A stretch of DNA of 16,894 nucleotides from contig JBELLU010000038.1 of NCBI GenBank assembly GCA_042096455.1, positions 1 through 16,894 on the forward strand. The letters are read 5' to 3'. How positions within the stretch are numbered: the stretch's first letter is position 1; each line of letters opens with the position of its first letter. Of the stretch, positions 8,987 through 14,552 are shown in pieces. A program made the position numbers and the translations under genes. The stretch comes from UBA7445 sp042096455 (lineage in GTDB: Bacteria; Verrucomicrobiota; Verrucomicrobiia; Opitutales; Coraliomargaritaceae). Under the pieces are notes generated by a model. It was given only the letters and a program-made list of their open reading frames with translations, searched no databases and was not told where the DNA came from.

Positions 8987-9646
8987 ATGGCCAAAGTTTA
9001 CCACCCGCCCAAAGGTAAAGACACACTCCGAAAGAGTGCTCAGTTTGGCATTGCCATCAGCGTTCTCCTCTTTCTGGCGATTCCCTTGACGCAGCTCTTC
9101 ATGGAGTACGAAAAGGCGCCTGAATCCATCGAAGGACTCGAGATCGCGCCGCCACCTCCACCGCCACCGCCCGAGGAACCACCCCCTCCGCCGGAACCGG
9201 AAGAGGAAGAGCCGCCCCCTGAGCTCGACACCCCACCCCCACCCATTTCCCTTGAGCAACTCGACATGGCGCTTGAACCCGGCACCGGTGGTTCCCTCGC
9301 CGGAGACTTTGCCCTCCCCACCTTTGACGTAAATGCCAAGGACCTCGGCGGACTCGATATCTTTGACATCAATGACCTCGAGAACAAACCGATGCCTCGC
9401 CGCCAGGGCTCCCCACGCTACCCGCCCGCCGCCCGCCGCCAAGGCCTGCAGGGCCGCGTTACCGCTGAGTTCATCATCGACGAAAGAGGCGACGTCATGC
9501 AGGTGACCATCACCCGCTCCTCCGACCCAGTCTTTGAGAAACCTACCATCGACGCGATCCGCGGCTGGAAATTCACCCCCGGCGAAAAAGACGGGCGCAA
9601 AGTCAAGACCCGCACCCGCGTCACCATCCCTTACACCATTAGTTAA
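8987..9646 (+). CDS. tonB: TonB energy-transducing protein (TonB2-like)
   Basis: A 219-residue TonB-family protein. A basic cytoplasmic N-terminus (1-17) precedes one membrane anchor at about 19-39. A proline/glutamate-rich linker follows at 54-87 (runs of eight and five prolines), then an acidic spacer, and the TonB C-terminal domain at about 141-218 with PRYPPAARRQGLQGRV and AIRGWKFTPG. This domain binds TonB boxes of outer-membrane receptors and ends in a VTIPYTI strand. The anchor contains no histidine, unlike His20 of E. coli TonB (see findings). The linker is rather short, which may relate to bridging by the TtpC-like and DUF3450 proteins. The next gene starts 29 bases downstream. Confidence 0.93.
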   Translation: MAKVYHPPKGKDTLRKSAQFGIAISVLLFLAIPLTQLFMEYEKAPESIEGLEIAPPPPPPPPEEPPPPPEPEEEEPPPELDTPPPPISLEQLDMALEPGTGGSLAGDFALPTFDVNAKDLGGLDIFDINDLENKPMPRRQGSPRYPPAARRQGLQGRVTAEFIIDERGDVMQVTITRSSDPVFEKPTIDAIRGWKFTPGEKDGRKVKTRTRVTIPYTIS

Positions 9647-9675
9647 ATATTAATTTCCACAAATCCAAGAACAGC

Positions 9676-11049
9676 ATGAAAACGATCCACTGCCTCCTCC
9701 TTCTGGTCCTCGGACTGGCACTCAACGCCACCAGCCTCCACGCCCAGCGCTCCGCCACAAATCCCGGCGCCGAACTTTGGAAAGATCCCGAATTCGTCAA
9801 AACCTTCATCGGCAGCTATGCCTTCCTCATCGGATACGAGCCGAAAATTTCCGACGAGGAAAAGGAAGCCCTCCGCGCTTTGATCGACCTCATCAAAGCC
9901 AGCCCTCAGGCCGCGATCGCCCAGCTCCGTCCTCAGGTTAAGGCCAGCAGCAGCGCCGCCTTCGACTTCATCCTCGCCAATCTCTACTTCCAAGAGGGCA
10001 ACCTCAAGGAGGCTGAACAATTCTACAAAACCGCCGTCAAAAAATACCCCAACTTCCGCCGCGCCTACAAAAACCTCGGCCTCGTTCAGGTTCAAGGCGG
10101 CAACTTCAAGGACGCCATCCCCAGCATCGCCAAAGCCCTCGAACTCGGTGAAGTCGACGGACGCGCCTACGGCCTCCTCGCTTACGGTTACCTCACCGAA
10201 GGCAAATACTACCCCGCCGAAGCAGCCTACCGCCAGGCCATCCTCATTCAACCCGACCAAAAAGACTGGAAAATCGGCCTCGCCCGTTGCCTCCTCGAAA
10301 CCGAACGCTACAACGAAGCCATCAGCCTCTTTGACACCCTCCTTCAAGACGAGCCCGACAACAGCGACTTCTGGCTCCTCCAGAGCAACGCCTTCATCGG
10401 CAACGAGCAATCCCTCCGCGCTGCGCAAAACCTTGAAGTCGTCCGCCGCATGGGCAAAGCCGAGCTCTCCACCCTCACCCTTCTCGGCGACATCTACATG
10501 AACAACACCATTCCCGACCTTGCCCTTGACGCCTACCTCAGCGCGGTCGAGATGGCACAACCGCAGGATGTCGATGCCCTCCTCCGCGCCACCAACATCC
10601 TCACCCGCTCCACCAATTTCGAGCAGGCCGCCAACCTCATTAAAGACATCCGCAAAAACAACGCCCTTACCCTCAGCCCCGAGCAGGACCTTGAACTCCT
10701 CAACCAGGAAGCCAAAATTGCCCGCGCCGAAGGCAATGATGATGCCGCCGTGATGATCCTCAACAAGATCGTCGAACGCGACGCCCTCAACGGCGAAGCA
10801 ATCATCGAGCTTGCAAATTACTACGCCGACAAGGACATGCTTCCCGAGGCCATCAACCGCTACGAACAAGCCGCCAAGATCAACGCCTTCGAACGCCAGG
10901 CCCTCATCGCCCACGGTCAAACCCTTGTCCGCAACGCCAAATACCGCGATGCCCTCCCCCTCCTCAAACGCGCCCTCCAACTTAAAGCCGAGCCCAACCT
11001 CGAGGACTACACCGCCCGCGTAGAACGCGCCGCCAAGAGCCAGGGTTAA
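9676..11049 (+). CDS. Secreted tetratricopeptide-repeat protein, last gene of the TonB operon
   Basis: A 457-residue protein with a signal peptide at 1-23 (LHA/QRS), so it should be periplasmic or at the outer membrane. From about residue 95 it is built of 34-residue helical pairs with TPR consensus (for example LANLYFQEGNLKEAEQFY, then AYKNLGLVQVQGGNFKDAI, AYGYLTEGKYYPAEAAY and ELANYYADKDMLPEAINRY). A TPR protein closes the TonB2/TtpC operon in Vibrio and Shewanella too. TPRs bind proteins, so a scaffold linking TonB motor and receptors is plausible but inferred. The last eight codons lie inside a sequence that is repeated 92 bases downstream (see the repeat entries). Use of the codons CTC, GCC and AAC is very biased, as in the rest of the operon. 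Confidence 0.88.
   Translation: MKTIHCLLLLVLGLALNATSLHAQRSATNPGAELWKDPEFVKTFIGSYAFLIGYEPKISDEEKEALRALIDLIKASPQAAIAQLRPQVKASSSAAFDFILANLYFQEGNLKEAEQFYKTAVKKYPNFRRAYKNLGLVQVQGGNFKDAIPSIAKALELGEVDGRAYGLLAYGYLTEGKYYPAEAAYRQAILIQPDQKDWKIGLARCLLETERYNEAISLFDTLLQDEPDNSDFWLLQSNAFIGNEQSLRAAQNLEVVRRMGKAELSTLTLLGDIYMNNTIPDLALDAYLSAVEMAQPQDVDALLRATNILTRSTNFEQAANLIKDIRKNNALTLSPEQDLELLNQEAKIARAEGNDDAAVMILNKIVERDALNGEAIIELANYYADKDMLPEAINRYEQAAKINAFERQALIAHGQTLVRNAKYRDALPLLKRALQLKAEPNLEDYTARVERAAKSQG
11025..11049 (+). repeat. Direct repeat copy 1 (3' end of the TPR gene)
   Basis: This 25-base segment includes the last codons and the TAA of the TPR gene. It recurs at 11117-11141 with one mismatch (C to T). 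It sits in a two-tier inverted repeat: GCGCCG at 11027-11032 pairs with CGGCGC at 11056-11061, enclosing the palindrome GGGTTAACCC at 11043-11052. Confidence 0.8.
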
Positions 11050-11060
11050 CCCCTCCGGCG

Positions 11061-11107
11061 CGTTCGGTGTTCCGAGCGAAGCTACATGACCGGGCCCGCC
11101 ACGCGGG
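11061..11107. repeat. Two hairpins in the spacer between the direct repeats
   Basis: CGTTCGG (11061-11067) pairs with CCGAGCG (11072-11078, one G-T pair) around a TGTT loop. CCCGC (11095-11099) pairs with GCGGG (11103-11107) around CAC. No coding potential is seen. Together with the flanking two-tier hairpins this resembles a REP/BIME-like extragenic element, though no family is recognised. Confidence 0.45.
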
Positions 11108-11116
11108 AACCGGATC

Positions 11117-11153
11117 ACGCGCCGCCAAGAGTCAGGGTTAAACCCTGCGGCGC
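11117..11153. repeat. Direct repeat copy 2 with strong two-tier hairpin, possible bidirectional transcript end
   Basis: 11117-11141 repeats the end of the TPR gene outside the coding region. It folds as GCGCCGC (11119-11125) against GCGGCGC (11147-11153), with an inner palindrome AGGGTTAAACCCT at 11134-11146. It ends directly at the stop codon of the convergent minus-strand gene. It could stop or protect transcripts from both sides, but there is no T-run for an intrinsic terminator. Confidence 0.5.
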
Positions 11154-11936
11154 TTACTTAACGAGGTAAACCGCAAGGTTGTCAAAGCACGTCATCCCCT
11201 TGGGAGTTTCCGGCGCAGTGACTTCAAAACGAATAAAAGTGATCGGCTGATTGTTAACTTTCGCGGGCAAAACAAGGTTACTGTTTTGCTGTCCATCAAG
11301 CATTTTGTGTATCGCGCTTTTCTCATTGGATGAGGCCCAACGATCGGTACTTTCAAAGGCAAAGTAAGTTTCCGGCGCCAGTAAAGAATTGGCTCCATTG
11401 GGCTTGTAAGCCGTCCAACTTACGCCATCGCTGCTGTAGGAAATATTTAGAAAGTCACCGAGAGGAGCACCTGTGCTTACCGAATTAAACCAATCAAACA
11501 TAACCAGCAACTGATGTTGACTGAGCAGTTCCGGCATGTTCGCCAATTTTATAACAAAACTAAAGTCTTCAGAAAAATTCAAGAAAGCTAAGCATTGTTG
11601 CCCGTTGCCGACCGCCGGAGGAAAGGAAGACCAGGATTTATCAAAGTTTGCATTTGCCTGCGGTGCGGTCGCTTTTCGACCATGACCAATAAATCTTACT
11701 TGAGGCTTGGGTTCACCAATCTGCCGCATTGGCGTTGATCCAAATCGACCCGTAGTCTCCAAAGTGGCGGCGCCAGCACCCGTTCCACGCTCAGCGGGGA
11801 AATTGACAGTGGCAACAGAAATAGAGGATGGAGATGCAAAGTCCCAACCTGCAAGAAGGATTCGCTCTTTGAACGCCTCCGAGGAGTGAGCCACCTGTAC
11901 GCCTAAGGCAATTAATACCGTTATATACTTAGTCAT
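11154..11936 (-). CDS. Secreted protein of unknown function
   Basis: A 260-residue protein with an N-terminal signal peptide (about 1-18 to 21, VAHSSEA/F). I do not recognise a family. The mature part begins with LLAGWDFASPSSISVAT, a motif often seen at the start of verrucomicrobial PEP-CTERM/surface beta-sandwich proteins. It continues with beta-rich segments such as FLNISYSSDGVSWTAY and ends in ITFIRFEVTAPETPKGMTCFDNLAVYLVK, which resembles jelly-roll or galactose-binding-like domains. It has no PEP-CTERM anchor, membrane helix or cell-wall motif at the C-terminus, so it is probably released or periplasmic. Codon use is more AT-rich than in the TonB operon. It converges on that operon and diverges from the following gene cluster across a 140-base AT-rich gap. 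Confidence 0.7.
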   Translation of the reverse strand: MTKYITVLIALGVQVAHSSEAFKERILLAGWDFASPSSISVATVNFPAERGTGAGAATLETTGRFGSTPMRQIGEPKPQVRFIGHGRKATAPQANANFDKSWSSFPPAVGNGQQCLAFLNFSEDFSFVIKLANMPELLSQHQLLVMFDWFNSVSTGAPLGDFLNISYSSDGVSWTAYKPNGANSLLAPETYFAFESTDRWASSNEKSAIHKMLDGQQNSNLVLPAKVNNQPITFIRFEVTAPETPKGMTCFDNLAVYLVK

Positions 11937-12076
11937 AAGAGTAAAATTACATAAGCAAATATAGCCAAAATGGAAGGCTTCTTTAGGTAAATTTTATTAT
12001 TCATGCGTAACCTTAAATTTACATTATTACACTGGATAAACATTTATGGCTTCACTTAGCTTGTGGCATTATCAAA
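11937..12076. promoter_or_regulatory. AT-rich divergent intergenic region
   Basis: This 140-base gap separates two divergent units and must hold their promoters. It is much more AT-rich than the surroundings (TTTATTATT and TTAAATTTACATTATT stretches). A TTTACA at 12018-12023 might be a -35 element for the plus-strand cluster, but no good -10 sits at the right distance. I see no confident operator. Confidence 0.35.
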
Positions 12077-12862
12077 ATGAAGATTTCACTCTTAATAATT
12101 TCTTTTCTTGCCATAGGAACTGTTACATCCGGACGCGGTGAAGCATTGGAGCTGAGAAAAATCCTCCAAGGGCACGTAACTGCGATGGGGGGTTGGCGCT
12201 CCTGGAATGAAGTTGCCAGCATCAAGCTTTCCGGCACCATCGCCCAAGGCGACGAAAGCCCGGTCGACTTCGTAATGGTCAAAAAAATACCCAAACAAAT
12301 ACGCGTAACAGTAACTGTGCCGGTCCCGTATGGAAAGGAAGATGAGACATTGCAGTTTATACGCGCTTTGGACAATGAGAATGCCTGGATGGCCATTCGC
12401 CCCAGCGGAACCATGCCTCTTGATAAAAAGCCACTGAATGACAGTGCTCGCGACGATTTAATTGCAGAATCAATCATCCTGCCCGAACTCATGCACTATA
12501 TGCAGACAGCCGACAAACTGGAGATCACTGAAGCGGTTAAGAGACCTGACAACACTTACCAATACAAGATTGCGGTTTTCCCTGAAAGGAAAACGAAGGA
12601 TAATTACTATGTAGTTTCTTTGAACGACAAGGATTTCTTTGTATCATCAATAGAAACAATAAAGGATGGCTCAATGGTAGCAACGAAATGGCTTGAAGAT
12701 TATACGGATGTAGATGGTATAAAACATCCTACAAAGATCCGTACCAGTTCTGCGAAAGCACGAGATTCAATTTTGCAGATTGAAAATATTACAAAAGGTG
12801 TAGGTATATACGATGAGTACTTTGAGCAAAATAAACCCAAAAACCAATCACTAGAGGGGTAG
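12077..12862 (+). CDS. LolA/lipoprotein-sorting-like periplasmic protein, function unknown
   Basis: A 261-residue exported protein. A signal peptide spans about 1-19. The mature N-terminus, ILQGHVTAMGGWRSWNEVASIKLSGTIAQGD (28-58), has the pattern of LolA/LppX-fold outer-membrane lipoprotein-sorting proteins: a helix, then a long beta strand beginning with xSIKxSGT. The remainder alternates beta strands and ends with a DYTDVDGIKHPTKIR segment followed by a strand and QIENI, also typical of that fold. This suggests binding of a hydrophobic ligand such as a lipid or lipoprotein, but there is no direct evidence for the substrate. It is first in a tight plus-strand cluster; the next gene begins 17 bases after its stop. 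The AT-rich codon use differs from the TonB operon. Confidence 0.6.
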   Translation: MKISLLIISFLAIGTVTSGRGEALELRKILQGHVTAMGGWRSWNEVASIKLSGTIAQGDESPVDFVMVKKIPKQIRVTVTVPVPYGKEDETLQFIRALDNENAWMAIRPSGTMPLDKKPLNDSARDDLIAESIILPELMHYMQTADKLEITEAVKRPDNTYQYKIAVFPERKTKDNYYVVSLNDKDFFVSSIETIKDGSMVATKWLEDYTDVDGIKHPTKIRTSSAKARDSILQIENITKGVGIYDEYFEQNKPKNQSLEG

Positions 12863-12879
12863 TCCCAAGAATTTGTATC

Positions 12880-13644
12880 ATGTCCAAAATTTTTACATAT
12901 GCTTGTGCGGGTGCGGTAGCGATGGCAGTCTTGAGTAGCAATGGTGGCATCGCGCAATTCTCTCCATTTGTACCGTATAAAGAACCCATTCCGCTGGCCA
13001 AACCCCCAGCCCCCAAACCTTCAGTAGATCCCCAAAAGCAACAGTTTGAACTCAAGGGATTCATCGTTCTTAATGACGACTACAAGTTCAGCATTTATGA
13101 TAAGAAATCAAAAAAATCACTTTGGCTTTCGTTGGGTGAAAATATCAATGGTTTCACCATAGTCGGTTTTGATCCCCTCAGCGAAACCATCACCTATGAT
13201 TACAAAGGACGCAGTTACGATACCCTAATTGTAACCCAAACAAAAAGCTACAATCTCCCACTGGCAGGTGGGCAACAAAATGGCAGCACTCCTTCAGGAG
13301 TTCGAATACAGGACGCCAACACTGCAAATGTTGACTTGTCGGCTGGGGCTTCGAATCGGGGGCAGGTAAATACCAGTGACTATTCTGCCACAATCAACAA
13401 TACCACTCGTACAACAAACACATCCGAATCCCCGCATTCTAATCGGTCGACCCAAAACTTTCTCTACCGAGGCACGACTGCATTCGCTTCAAACACCCCA
13501 TCAGGAACCGGAAATAACCAAATTGAAAACACCACCGGGTCAGGGGCTTCCAATACCACCGACAAAAAATACGTGCCCTTAAAGATCCGCCGCCGCAATA
13601 AAGTTCATAATCCATCCGGAAAACTTCCACAAATCCTTCGCTAA
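12880..13644 (+). CDS. Secreted protein with GspC/PilP-like domain and Ser/Thr/Asn-rich tail
   Basis: A 254-residue protein of unknown function. Residues 1-25 look like a signal peptide (GGIA/QF). A proline-rich stretch (30-50) leads to a compact beta domain at about 54-120: FELKGFIVLNDDYKFSIYD, then SLWLSLGENINGFTIVGFD, then a strand ending in KGRSYDTLIV. This order (LxG, W-x-x-x-G, GxTxxxxD, xxxxG) resembles the homology-region domain of GspC and PilP, periplasmic linkers of type II secretion and type IV pili. Residues 130-233 are low-complexity Ser/Thr/Asn/Gly-rich, probably disordered. The tail is basic (KIRRRNK). The assignment is a fold-level resemblance only. It lies 17 bases after the LolA-like gene and 2 bases before the next. 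Confidence 0.55.
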   Translation: MSKIFTYACAGAVAMAVLSSNGGIAQFSPFVPYKEPIPLAKPPAPKPSVDPQKQQFELKGFIVLNDDYKFSIYDKKSKKSLWLSLGENINGFTIVGFDPLSETITYDYKGRSYDTLIVTQTKSYNLPLAGGQQNGSTPSGVRIQDANTANVDLSAGASNRGQVNTSDYSATINNTTRTTNTSESPHSNRSTQNFLYRGTTAFASNTPSGTGNNQIENTTGSGASNTTDKKYVPLKIRRRNKVHNPSGKLPQILR

Positions 13645-13646
13645 AA

Positions 13647-14552
13647 ATGATTCCCGGCCTAAAGCATCAAGCCATCGGTTTATTAATTGTCGCCATCTCG
13701 GCATCCCCTTCTATCGCTGCCGACACCTTGGCAGATTCCGACACCAGCCCCATCCTTCCGCCTTCAATTTTTGATCCCCACAAGAACTTAATCGAGAGAA
13801 TCCCATCCATCCTGTGGCCCACTTATATTTCAGTCGATGCTGACACCGCCTGTTTCAGCACAGGTGAAAAAGTTCCGACTGATGTCCGGGGTGTCCTGCA
13901 ACGCTGTGAAGGCAGGCATCTGGTGGTTGACTTCGGCAGGTTTGGAGTCCGCACCATATCTCCGGAAAAAACCAACTTTTACGTGCAAGTAATGGATCTG
14001 TTAAAAGGAGAGGCACGGAAAGAGCATCCAAATCTCACCGCACAAATCGGCAACAAACTCATGGCTTTTGGCCCTCCTCATGGAGTCGGTCCGGTGAAAT
14101 TAGAGCAAATGGTCGATACCCGCCTCTACGCCTTGGTTTACTTGGGTGATTATACCGAAGCAACTGCCTCCCAGCTCATGGATCTGGGCCGCGCATATTT
14201 CCAACTTTTAATCCAGATTCCCCAAATCAAGTGCGTCATTCTTCCTAAAAGCAAAATGTACTACGATTTTGCCTACACCGTCATACTGCCGGTTCCTTTC
14301 ATTGCGCCCTATCTCTGCGCCGGATATATTGAGAGTCTTACTCACCGCACGAATGATGCCACCAGCCTTGTTCTGGTTGATTCTGAAGGAAAAATCCTTG
14401 GCCGCCGTGATGACATTTCGACGGAGGCAAGCCTGGCGCAGGAACTTGAGGCGGCACTGCGCGAGCTAGGCATTGACTGGTCTTATAAGCCCCGCGAAAT
14501 GTCAACTTTGCCCGAAACGGCTGATGACGCCACAGACGCTACCCTACCTTAA
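13647..14552 (+). CDS. Secreted protein with possible thioredoxin-like C-terminal domain
   Basis: A 301-residue protein of unknown function with a signal peptide at about 1-25 (SIAA/DT). Residues 60-110 form a small beta-rich module containing VPTDVRGVLQRCEGRHLVVDFGRFG. The second half (about 155-275) alternates strands and helices: LYALVYLGDY, a helix, QIKCVILPKS, then a segment with VILPVPFIAPYL, and TSLVLVDSEGKILGR. That order resembles a thioredoxin/peroxiredoxin fold including a cis-proline-like VP, but no CxxC is present, so redox activity is unlikely. The start ATG is 2 bases after the previous stop, indicating translational coupling. The 3' end overlaps the convergent O-antigen ligase gene by 9 bases. 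The C-terminal tail is acidic and Thr/Asp-rich. Confidence 0.6.
   Translation: MIPGLKHQAIGLLIVAISASPSIAADTLADSDTSPILPPSIFDPHKNLIERIPSILWPTYISVDADTACFSTGEKVPTDVRGVLQRCEGRHLVVDFGRFGVRTISPEKTNFYVQVMDLLKGEARKEHPNLTAQIGNKLMAFGPPHGVGPVKLEQMVDTRLYALVYLGDYTEATASQLMDLGRAYFQLLIQIPQIKCVILPKSKMYYDFAYTVILPVPFIAPYLCAGYIESLTHRTNDATSLVLVDSEGKILGRRDDISTEASLAQELEAALRELGIDWSYKPREMSTLPETADDATDATLP

Noticed and set aside
9149..9247. Proline-codon repeat in tonB as a microsatellite
   Set aside because: The imperfect CCN codon mixture encodes the ordinary TonB proline linker; no uniform nucleotide repeat unit is maintained.
9643..11118. 491-codon minus-strand open frame opposite the TPR gene
   Set aside because: The plus strand has a signal peptide and clear TPR repeats; the minus product is Gly/Val/Glu-rich without any family pattern.
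11154..11936. PEP-CTERM or lipoprotein anchor on the secreted protein
   Set aside because: The C-terminus ends AVYLVK with no PEP motif, hydrophobic helix or basic tail, and the signal peptide has no lipobox cysteine.
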